Source of the DNA: Opitutaceae bacterium
GTDB lineage: Bacteria; Verrucomicrobiota; Verrucomicrobiia; Opitutales; Opitutaceae
Length of the DNA: 64,000 nt
Reading direction: 5' to 3'
Assembly (NCBI GenBank): GCA_005799525.1
Contig: SYGN01000290.1
Span: 17,535-81,534 of the forward strand
Program-made: the position numbers and the translations under genes
Notes under the pieces: generated by a model
What the model saw: only the letters and a program-made list of their open reading frames with translations
The model's database searches: none
What the model was told of the DNA's origin: nothing
Shown: one piece after another, positions 56,053 to 64,000 of the stretch
Layout of the letters: each line of letters opens with the position of its first letter
Position numbering within the stretch: the stretch's first letter is position 1

Positions 56053-58287
56053 ATGACTTACCCCATTTTTCGCCGGCGTTCGCAGCTGCCCTATTTTCTC
56101 GAGCTCATCGCCAGCGTAGTGGCACGCACGCTCTATCGCGTTCGCAGCAGCGGAGCGGAGAATATTCCGGTCGCGGGAGGCGTGCTCCTCATCGCCAATC
56201 ACATTTCCTATGTCGATGTGATCGTTCTGCAGATGTCGTGTCCGCGACCGATCCGGTTCGTGGGTCACCAAGGACTCAAACGGAATCCGTTTTTCAATTG
56301 GTGCTTCGAAATCAGCGGTTCCATTCCGATCTCGTCTGAGCTGCCCCGTTCGGGCCTGAAGGCGGCCGTGGCCGCACTCACGGCCGGCGAAGTGGTGTGC
56401 GTGTGTCCGGAAGGCCAAATCTCGCGCACGGGACAGCTGATGAAGATTCAGCGCGGTTTCGAGGTGATGGCGCGGCAGGCGAATGTCCCGGTGGTCGCGG
56501 CCGCCATCGACGGTTTGTGGGGCTCGGTGTTTTCGTTTGCAGGCAATAAATACCTCTGGAAATCGCCGCGGCTGCTGCCGACGCCTGCGTTTATCGCCTT
56601 CGGCCGAGCCACGCCTCCGGAGGAAGTGAGCCTGAGTTGGGCGAGGCGGGAACTGCTGGATCTGGGGCGCATCGCGTTTGAGGAACGTCCGGTGCTGAAG
56701 CGCCACCTCGGTCGCGAGTGTGTTCGTGCGATCACGAAACACCCCTGGCGAGTGCAAGTGATCGATCGCACGGTGGGGCGGCGTGAGCTGACCTGCGCCC
56801 AGCTCTATGCAGTGGTGGGAGCGCTGGCGGGGCGGATTCGCGCGACGGTGCCCGAGCACCGGGTCGGGGTGGTGCTGCCACCCGGGGCTGGAGCATTTAT
56901 CGCGAATCTGGCGGTCATGGCGGCGGGCAAGATTCCCGTTAACTTGAATTTCACGACGGCCCGCGTGGCTTTGGAAGCCAGTCTCAAGTTGGGGGGCATT
57001 GTGACGGTGCTGAGTGCCGATGCGGTGCGGGCGAAGCTGCCCAATTTCCCGTGGCCGGAGCGCACGCTGGATCTCAAGGCCGAGATCGCAGCGTGCGGCG
57101 GCAAGCGGGCGCTGCTGCCGTGGTTGCTGGCTGCGTGGGTGCTTCCGAACCAATGGTGCGCGGATCTCCTGCGTTTGCCGCGGCGCGGCGATCGGGACGA
57201 GGCAGGGTTGTTGTTTACGAGCGGAAGCTCGGGAGAACCGAAGGGAGTCGTGCTCACGCATCGCAATATTTTGGCGAACTGTGCGCAGATTTCATCGCTC
57301 TCCATTCTGCCCGCAACCTGTTCGCTCCTCGCGTGCCTGCCGGTGTTTCACAGTTTTGGTTTCACAGTCACACTGTGGTATCCGCTGCTGCGGGGTTGCC
57401 ACGTCGTGACGGTGCCCAGTCCGCTCGACACGAGGAAACTCATCGACGCGATCGCCGAGGAAAAAGCCACGGTGCTCTTGGGTGCGCCGACATTTATTCG
57501 CCCCGTACTGAAGAAAGCGTTACCGGCGGAGCTGCGCAGTCTCGATTTGGTGGTCACGGGTGCGGAGAAGTTAACCGACGATCTTGCCCGGGGGTTCTTG
57601 GAAACGTTCCACATCGACATCATGCAGGGCTACGGGCTCACTGAAACGACCCCCGCGGCGAACATCAACCAGCCGCATCCACCGGTGGTCGTTGCAACCA
57701 ACGAGCCGCAAGTCGGTAAGCGTCCCGGAGCGGTCGGCCGGATGATGCCGGGCATGACGGCCCGGATTGTCGATCCGGAGACATGGCGCGATTTACCGAT
57801 GACCGAGACGGGCATGGTGCTCTTCCGTGGGGCCAACGTGTTCGCAGGCTATCTGCACGACCCGGAGAAAACGCGGGCGGCGTTTCACGACGGATGGTTT
57901 ATCACGGGCGATCTCGGACGGTTCGACGATGACGGGTTTCTATTTATCGAAGGCCGACTGTCGCGTTTTTCAAAAATTGGCGGTGAAATGGTGCCGCACG
58001 GCAATGTGGAGAATCGGATTATCGAGCTCTTCGATCTCGACCAAAGTGCGGGCTACGTCGCGGTGGTGATGGGTGTGCCCGATGCGGCCAAAGGGGAGTC
58101 GCTGGTGTTGCTGACGACGTTGGCCCTCACCTCCACGGAGGTGCGCGAAAAATTGCTCGGCGCCGGCTTGCCGGGGTTGTGGGTGCCAAAAATAGTGGAG
58201 CGGGTGGAGAAAATACCGGTGCTCGGAACCGGAAAACTGGATCTCAAGGGCTGTCGCGAACTGGCGTTAGCCGTTACGAAAGCCTGA
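56053..58287 (+). CDS. Acyltransferase-AMP-ligase fusion (Aas-like)
   Basis: PlsC domain (NHISYVDVIVLQ, PEGQISRTGQL) then acyl-CoA/ACP synthetase (LLFTSGSSGEPKGVVLTHRNI, GYGLTETTPAANIN, TGDLGRFDDDGFLFIEGR). Confidence 0.9.
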   Translation: MTYPIFRRRSQLPYFLELIASVVARTLYRVRSSGAENIPVAGGVLLIANHISYVDVIVLQMSCPRPIRFVGHQGLKRNPFFNWCFEISGSIPISSELPRSGLKAAVAALTAGEVVCVCPEGQISRTGQLMKIQRGFEVMARQANVPVVAAAIDGLWGSVFSFAGNKYLWKSPRLLPTPAFIAFGRATPPEEVSLSWARRELLDLGRIAFEERPVLKRHLGRECVRAITKHPWRVQVIDRTVGRRELTCAQLYAVVGALAGRIRATVPEHRVGVVLPPGAGAFIANLAVMAAGKIPVNLNFTTARVALEASLKLGGIVTVLSADAVRAKLPNFPWPERTLDLKAEIAACGGKRALLPWLLAAWVLPNQWCADLLRLPRRGDRDEAGLLFTSGSSGEPKGVVLTHRNILANCAQISSLSILPATCSLLACLPVFHSFGFTVTLWYPLLRGCHVVTVPSPLDTRKLIDAIAEEKATVLLGAPTFIRPVLKKALPAELRSLDLVVTGAEKLTDDLARGFLETFHIDIMQGYGLTETTPAANINQPHPPVVVATNEPQVGKRPGAVGRMMPGMTARIVDPETWRDLPMTETGMVLFRGANVFAGYLHDPEKTRAAFHDGWFITGDLGRFDDDGFLFIEGRLSRFSKIGGEMVPHGNVENRIIELFDLDQSAGYVAVVMGVPDAAKGESLVLLTTLALTSTEVREKLLGAGLPGLWVPKIVERVEKIPVLGTGKLDLKGCRELALAVTKA

Positions 58288-58314
58288 GCGAGGAAACCTC
58301 AGAATTCTGGAATC

Positions 58315-59289
58315 GTGCGGATCGATTGTCACGTCCACGTCGTCGGCAATGGCACCGGGGGCACGGGCTGCCGGTATCATCCCCGCGGGGTCACGAGCTA
58401 CGGCGCGCCGTTCATGCTGCGTGGTGTTGGGCTGCCGCGGAGTGCGCTCACCGGTGATCTCGACGGGCTCTACGCCGAGCAGTTGCTGCGGTTCGTGCGG
58501 GCATCGTCGCTCGACGCCGCGGTCATCCTTGCGCAGGACGAGCCACGCCGCGACGACGGCTCGATCATCGAGGGAGCGGGGTCGTTTTACGTGCCCAACA
58601 GTTTTGTGCTGCGGCTCGCGCGGGAGCATCCTGAATTCCTACCGGCGGTATCGATCCACCCGGCGAGGCGTGACGCGATGGATGAGCTGGAGCGCTGCCT
58701 CGGTGAAGGTGCGGTCATGTTGAAATGTCTGCCGAACTGCCAGAACATCGACTGGAACGACCGGCGCTACTCGGGGTTTCTCGAACGTATGGCGGAGAGC
58801 GGCCTGATCTTGCTCGCGCACACGGGGAGCGAACGCACCTTACCCGTGATTGCGCCGAGACTCGCTGATCCGCGCGTGCTGACGCGGGCGCTGGAGATCG
58901 GCGTCACCTGCATTGCGGCGCACAGCGGAACCGGCATGATGTTGGTCGATCCCGACTATTTCGAGGTGTTCGCGGAGATGACGCGGCGCTTTTCACGACT
59001 TTACGGGGACAACAGTGCGCTGGCGGCGGCAAACTTTCGGCTCCGGCCGATTGCGTTGCAGCGCCTGCTGGAGCCCGAACTGGCGGCGCGGATACTGCAC
59101 GGTAGCGACGTGCCCGTGCCGGTGACCGGCGCCGTCCTGTGGGCGCTCGGCATGCTGAGTTGGCGGGAGTGGCGGGCGACCGCGCGGCTGGCCAACCCGG
59201 TGGAGCGCGACGCGCAGATCAAGCGCGCGCTCGGTTTTGGCGAGGACACGTTTACGCGGCTGGCCGGATTGTTGCGGAAACGGAATTAG
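58315..59289 (+). CDS. Metal-dependent amidohydrolase-like TIM-barrel protein
   Basis: MRIDCHVHVVG, LLAHTGSE, YGDNSALA, HGSDVPVP; GTG start. Confidence 0.8.
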   Translation: MRIDCHVHVVGNGTGGTGCRYHPRGVTSYGAPFMLRGVGLPRSALTGDLDGLYAEQLLRFVRASSLDAAVILAQDEPRRDDGSIIEGAGSFYVPNSFVLRLAREHPEFLPAVSIHPARRDAMDELERCLGEGAVMLKCLPNCQNIDWNDRRYSGFLERMAESGLILLAHTGSERTLPVIAPRLADPRVLTRALEIGVTCIAAHSGTGMMLVDPDYFEVFAEMTRRFSRLYGDNSALAAANFRLRPIALQRLLEPELAARILHGSDVPVPVTGAVLWALGMLSWREWRATARLANPVERDAQIKRALGFGEDTFTRLAGLLRKRN

Positions 59290-60491
59290 GCCCGACGCAA
59301 CGCGGCGACGTAGAAACCGTCGGTATTGTGCGCGGCGGGCAAGATCGCCAGACCGACACTGCGGGGCGCGGCCCCAAAGGGACGCACGGGCGGTTCATGG
59401 GTGAACTCGCTGTGTGCCGCGAGAAATGCAGTGACCACGTCTTCATTCTCCAAGCGGCTCAGAGAGCACGTCGCGTAGATGAGGCGACCGTCGGGGCGCA
59501 CGAGCGCCGAGAATTGATGGAGCAACGCGACCTGCTTTTCGGCGGCGGTGCTGACTTGGCCGGCACTGGTCGTCCACCTAAGATGCGGTGCGCGGCGCCA
59601 CGTGCCCGTGCCACTGCACGGCGCGTCGACGAGGACGCCGTCGTAAGTACCCGTGGCGGGCAGGGTGGGGAGGACCGAGATTGTCGTAGCGCGGGCACGG
59701 GTGGCGCGGATTTCGAGTTCGCGCAGCGCCGAGGCGCGGATGTCATGCGCATCGACGTGCCCTTTTGGGCCGAGTAACGATGCGAGCTGGAGGGTCTTTC
59801 CGCCGGCGCCGGCGCAGGCGTCGAGCCAGCGTCCGCCCGGGGCGATGCCAGTCGATTCCAAGATGAGCTGGGAACCGAGGTCTTGGACTTCGCAGAGCCC
59901 CTGAGTCCAGGCATCGGACTTGGTGACGTCGGCTTCAGCGAGAACTTCGAGGGCGCCGGAGAGAACGGGCGAGCGGCGCGTGGGCCACTGTTTCGTGTTG
60001 AATTCGGCGACGACGCGCGCGGCGTCTTTTGTTTGCAGTCGGAGCCAGAGCGGAGCGCGCGTGTGCAACGTGTCGAGGTTGGGCACCACGGCCGCTTCGG
60101 CACAGTGGCGGGTGAGCCAAGCGGGGAGCAAGGTGTCGGGGCTGGCACCGAGGTGGCTGGCTTTGGCGGATACAGCGGCGGGGCACACCGGCCAGTCGCC
60201 ACAGAGTGCGGCACGGTAGGCCCGCGTGGCGGGCAAATCGGCGGCGAGCCAAGCGACGGCTTTGGCGGCGCGGTCAGGGTCGGTGTCGAGCAGAGGTTCG
60301 ATCCACGGGAGGAACCGCAACGTGGTGTAGATCAGCTCGCGGTAAAGGCGTCGGTCGCGCGAACCGAAGGAGCGATTGGCCGCAAACAGTTCGGAGATGC
60401 CCGCGGGAAGATTCGTGTCGGTGTGCCAGTTGGGGCGCAGGGCGGCGAGAAGGCGGAGGAAGATTTTTTGCTGGCTGCCGGTGAGACTCAT
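59286..60491 (-). CDS. RsmB/NOL1-NOP2-Sun family RNA m5C methyltransferase
   Basis: LDACAGAGGKTLQLASLLGPKGHVDAHDI, DAPCSGTGTWRRAPHLRW, YATCSLSRLENEDVV. Confidence 0.9.
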   Translation of the reverse strand: MSLTGSQQKIFLRLLAALRPNWHTDTNLPAGISELFAANRSFGSRDRRLYRELIYTTLRFLPWIEPLLDTDPDRAAKAVAWLAADLPATRAYRAALCGDWPVCPAAVSAKASHLGASPDTLLPAWLTRHCAEAAVVPNLDTLHTRAPLWLRLQTKDAARVVAEFNTKQWPTRRSPVLSGALEVLAEADVTKSDAWTQGLCEVQDLGSQLILESTGIAPGGRWLDACAGAGGKTLQLASLLGPKGHVDAHDIRASALRELEIRATRARATTISVLPTLPATGTYDGVLVDAPCSGTGTWRRAPHLRWTTSAGQVSTAAEKQVALLHQFSALVRPDGRLIYATCSLSRLENEDVVTAFLAAHSEFTHEPPVRPFGAAPRSVGLAILPAAHNTDGFYVAALRRA

Positions 60492-60497
60492 AGGTGG

Positions 60498-62585
60498 TCA
60501 GAAACCTCGGGCTTGGATTTGCACGTTGAGGCCGAAATGGCTCTCGCGGCGGGGGCCCGAATAGAGGCTGACGATGTAGGACACCAGCCAAGTGTTGCCG
60601 AGATTTTGAGAGAGACCGTAGGCCTGCTCGTTGAAGCGGCGTTTGCGGGCGTCGTAGTGGAGTCGGGTCAGGCTGTCGTAGGTCTCATTGAGCCGTACCC
60701 GGGCGTCGAGTTGGTAGTCTTGGATTTCGCCGCGCAGAAAATTATTGGAGAAACGCGCGGACCACACTGCGCCGTCGCGCAGGGTGATGCCGGAATTGAA
60801 TTCGCGGAGCGTGAAGTTCTGCGGCGCGAAGCTCTGGTAAACATCGATCGAGACCCAGGCGGCGGGAGCCAGCGCGAGTTCAGTGTGGACTTCGGAGACG
60901 TCGCGCTCACCGGGCGCGCGCTGAAAGCGAAAATCGTTGGCGATGTTGAACGTCAGGAGGTCGCGGGAGCCGTGGACCGGGTCGCGGGTTTGGAGCGTGT
61001 TGTCGAAACCGATACGAAGCGTGTTGGTGGCCGTGAGATCGTCGAGGTTGCGCTGGTCACCGAGGCCGAGGGGTTGGAGGTAGGTGGCGAAAGTGCGGCG
61101 GTCGATCGCGGCGATGTAGCCCGCGCCCTTGCCGGCCTCGGGAATATAGCGGTAGCTCATCCGGGGGGTGAGGAGATGGCGCAGGCCGTCGATCTTCCAG
61201 CGTGGATTTTTGTAGTCCCACGTCGCACTGGAACGGAGCGCTGCGTCGAAGCCGACTTCGCCGAGAGTGCGGGTGGTGTTGCCGATGGGGGTGATGCCCG
61301 TGGGATTGGCGTAGTGAGTCACGCGGGCGCCGGCGACTGGGCTAAACGACAGCCAGTCTCCGCGCGTGAACGGTCGCGACAGCGAGTAATCGGCGTCGAG
61401 CCGGTTGGAGCTGAGCCGTGGACCGCCGAGGGATGGGGCCTCGCGCAACACGGCGACGCTCGCACTGAAGCGATCGTAGAAGCCGTTGCCTACCGCCCGC
61501 GGCAGCAGGTCGAAGCGCAGTTCGGGCAGACGCTCCTGCACACGTTGAAACGAATTCGGCTGGAAGCGCGCGAAGAGCGAGACGAGGGTGTTGACGCCCG
61601 CGTAAGTGGCTTCGACGAAGGTGTCGGGTTCCTGCACGGGAAAAAATGCGCGGGGGCGGAAGTCGCGGAGGATTTCGGAGTCTTTCCACCAATTGAGTTG
61701 CGCGGTGAGCGAGAGGTTTTCAGCGAGTTTTTGTTCGTGCTGCCATTCCACGTAGCCGCGGTTTTCCGGCACCGGGTGGCCCAGCGTGTCGAATTTCTTG
61801 TCGCCATGGTCGTTGATGTAGCCGGTCCGAAAGAAGCCGCGAAGAACGGGGTCGCTCGTGGCGCCGGGGACGCGGCCGTAGCTCCCGGATGGGCCGAATA
61901 TCACTCCGCGGGCCGAATAAACTCCGAGGTCGCCCCCGAGGCGCACAGGGGTCGCCGTCGGTAGCTGAAGTCCGGCTTCGGCGAACGCGCCAAGCGACGA
62001 GCGGTAGCCGCCGTTGAACGTCGTGAAAGCGACGAAGGGTTGTTTGAGGTCCTGCTGGAAACGCGGGAAGGGCAGGGGCTGCGCGTGGCCGATGCCGACG
62101 CGGATGTTTTCGCTCCGGAGGCGTTGACCTGGGGCGTAGATGATCTCGTCGGCGCGAAAGGTCGGCTGCCACGGGCCGGGTTCGCCGTAGGTGACGGTCG
62201 CATGGGTCAGGATAATCTCTTTGAGGGTGCCGGAGGCGGCGTCGGCCTCGGCGTAGTAGGGATGTGCGCCGAACCGGACGCGCTCGGCCGTGAAACTCTG
62301 ATCGCGTCGTCGGATGACGATTTTATCGGCGAGCAGGCGGATTTCGAGACGGGTGAAGACGGCGTGACCGATTGCGGTGATGGTCGCCGTCTCGGAGTTG
62401 TGGCGGATCTCGTCGGCGGTGATGAGCGTAATCCCGTCGGTAGCGCGGGCTTTTCCCCGCAAGACGTTTTCTTTGGTCTTGCCGTCGAACTCGGATGTTT
62501 CCGCGGTCAGGACGAGTTCCTGCTGCGCCTGAAGCCAGGGCGCGGCGAGAGCGATGAGGACGAAAAGTACGAGACGGCGAATCAC
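60498..62585 (-). CDS. lptD: LptD/OstA-like outer-membrane LPS-assembly protein
   Basis: Signal peptide VIRRLVLFVLIALAAPWLQAQ (GTG start proposed), OstA-N-like DGKTKENVLRGKARATDGITLITADEIRHNSETATITAIGHAVFTR, beta-barrel body ending in F. Confidence 0.8.
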   Translation of the reverse strand: MIRRLVLFVLIALAAPWLQAQQELVLTAETSEFDGKTKENVLRGKARATDGITLITADEIRHNSETATITAIGHAVFTRLEIRLLADKIVIRRRDQSFTAERVRFGAHPYYAEADAASGTLKEIILTHATVTYGEPGPWQPTFRADEIIYAPGQRLRSENIRVGIGHAQPLPFPRFQQDLKQPFVAFTTFNGGYRSSLGAFAEAGLQLPTATPVRLGGDLGVYSARGVIFGPSGSYGRVPGATSDPVLRGFFRTGYINDHGDKKFDTLGHPVPENRGYVEWQHEQKLAENLSLTAQLNWWKDSEILRDFRPRAFFPVQEPDTFVEATYAGVNTLVSLFARFQPNSFQRVQERLPELRFDLLPRAVGNGFYDRFSASVAVLREAPSLGGPRLSSNRLDADYSLSRPFTRGDWLSFSPVAGARVTHYANPTGITPIGNTTRTLGEVGFDAALRSSATWDYKNPRWKIDGLRHLLTPRMSYRYIPEAGKGAGYIAAIDRRTFATYLQPLGLGDQRNLDDLTATNTLRIGFDNTLQTRDPVHGSRDLLTFNIANDFRFQRAPGERDVSEVHTELALAPAAWVSIDVYQSFAPQNFTLREFNSGITLRDGAVWSARFSNNFLRGEIQDYQLDARVRLNETYDSLTRLHYDARKRRFNEQAYGLSQNLGNTWLVSYIVSLYSGPRRESHFGLNVQIQARGF

Positions 62586-62755
62586 GCGCGCAGCAAAGGT
62601 GGCGCTTCTGGGGCAAGCAAGCTTCCGCGGCGGCGCGGCGCGTGGTCGGGCAGTTGCCGCGGGGGATATTTCTGGCGGCTCGAAATACGGGCTAGACCAC
62701 ACCTTGCTCGCGTCACACGTTAAGCTAGGTCTATTCGCCCAACACTTTCGACCGC

Positions 62756-64000
62756 GTGATTATTTCCAAAGCCGACCTCTCCGCCCTGCTCCAGGCGAAA
62801 CATGCCACGCCCCACTCTGTGCTCGGCATGCATCCCCTGACGCGGAACCGGAGCCAAGGTGTCGTGGTGCGGGCGTTTTTGAGCGGCGTCGCGGCCTGTG
62901 AAGTGGTGGAGCTCGACGCCCAGCCGCCGCAGGCGCACCCGATGAAGTCGGTGGCTGCGGAAGGCGTTTTCGAGGTCTTCATCGCCAAGCGACCGACGGT
63001 CTTCCGCTACCAACTACGGGCTACTTACGCGAACGGCGAAATCTGGCAGTTCTTCGATCCCTACTGCTTTCTGCCGACGCTCGGGGATCAGGATCTGTTC
63101 CTGTTCAATGAGGGTAATGAACATCGGGTCTACGACAAACTCGGTTCTCACCTGCGCACCCTTGGTGGCGTGCCCGGAGTTTCGTTTGCCGTGTGGGCAC
63201 CGTCGGCGTCGAGGGTTTCGGTCGTCGGCAGTTTCAATCGCTGGGATGGTCGCTTTCATCCGATGCGCGCGCTCGGCGCGTCGGGGGTGTGGGAGTTGTT
63301 TGTGCCGGGCCTCGGCGAGGGCGAGCTCTACAAATTTGAAATCCGCGATCAGCGTGGCGGTCTTTTGACCAAGACGGATCCGTATGGCACTTGCTTTGAG
63401 CCGCCACCGAACAACGCCGCGATCGTCTGCAACACCGCGAAATTTCAGTGGAGCGATGGCGCGTGGATGGATCAGCGTCGCGCGCAGGCCGGTCAGCTCG
63501 ACCGGCCGATGTCGATTTACGAAGGTCACCTCGGCTCGTGGAAACGTAAACCCGAGGATGCTGACCGCCCCCTGACGTATCGGGAATTGGCGGTGCAACT
63601 CGCCGACTACGCCGTCGACATGGGCTTCACGCATATTGAGGTGATGCCGTTGGCGGAACATCCGTTCGACGGTTCGTGGGGTTATCAGGTCACGGGCTTT
63701 TACGCGCCCACCCACCGCTTTGGGACGCCCGAGGATTTCGCGTGGTTTGTCGACCACCTGCACAGCCGCGGGCTTGGGGTGATTCTCGACTGGGTGCCCG
63801 CCCATTTTCCCCGCGACAGTTTTGCCCTCGCGGAATTTGACGGCACGCATCTCTACGAACACGCGGATCCCCGCCAAGGTGCCCACATGGATTGGGGAAC
63901 GCTGATTTTTAACTACGGCCGCAATGAAGTCCGCTGTTTCCTGATCGCTAATGCGCTCGCGTGGCTCGAGCGCTATCACCTCGACGTCCTGCGCGTCGAT
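62756..64000 (+). CDS. glgB: 1,4-alpha-glucan branching enzyme, 3' truncated by the window
   Basis: GTG start; [69 protein letters not shown]; not in the ORF track because no stop codon is reached. Confidence 0.93.
   Translation, partial: MIISKADLSALLQAKHATPHSVLGMHPLTRNRSQGVVVRAFLSGVAACEVVELDAQPPQAHPMKSVAAEGVFEVFIAKRPTVFRYQLRATYANGEIWQFFDPYCFLPTLGDQDLFLFNEGNEHRVYDKLGSHLRTLGGVPGVSFAVWAPSASRVSVVGSFNRWDGRFHPMRALGASGVWELFVPGLGEGELYKFEIRDQRGGLLTKTDPYGTCFEPPPNNAAIVCNTAKFQWSDGAWMDQRRAQAGQLDRPMSIYEGHLGSWKRKPEDADRPLTYRELAVQLADYAVDMGFTHIEVMPLAEHPFDGSWGYQVTGFYAPTHRFGTPEDFAWFVDHLHSRGLGVILDWVPAHFPRDSFALAEFDGTHLYEHADPRQGAHMDWGTLIFNYGRNEVRCFLIANALAWLERYHLDVLRVD

Noticed and set aside
59883-61964. 693-aa plus-strand ORF
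   Set aside because: Antisense to the rsmB-like and lptD genes; Gly/Glu/Ala/Val-rich artefact with no domain.

Overview
GC-rich, gene-dense bacterial chromosome segment. Gene content (rpmH-rnpA-yidD-yidC, thrS, cysS, glgB, PPi-type PFK, bacillithiol genes, arn genes) suggests a Gram-negative of Verrucomicrobiota/Opitutaceae type; this is inferred from gene content, not proven. About 45 protein genes can be supported, plus one tRNA-Phe(GAA), several intrinsic terminators and at least four families of dispersed intergenic inverted repeats. Most long antisense ORFs in the track are high-GC artefacts. Several genes are missing from the track: rpmH as its own ORF, glgB running off the window end, a 33-aa Lys-rich ORF, and a RelE/ParE-like toxin interrupted by two in-frame TAA codons. 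Most notable points: (1) a bacillithiol cluster with an unusually short BshC-like protein; (2) a near-complete lipid A L-Ara4N (arn) cluster with arnA split in two and a decayed toxin-antitoxin pair inside it; (3) adjacent SRAP and PA0069-type radical SAM genes whose products both end in a beta-clamp-binding-like motif (QLSLDF / QLSLF); (4) a site-2-protease-like protein that has lost its HExxH motif; (5) a compact ABC/AAA ATPase plus TOPRIM-like two-gene cassette, a candidate OLD/PARIS-like defence unit; (6) REP-like, MITE-like and other palindromic intergenic repeats. No CRISPR array, rRNA or intact transposase was seen.
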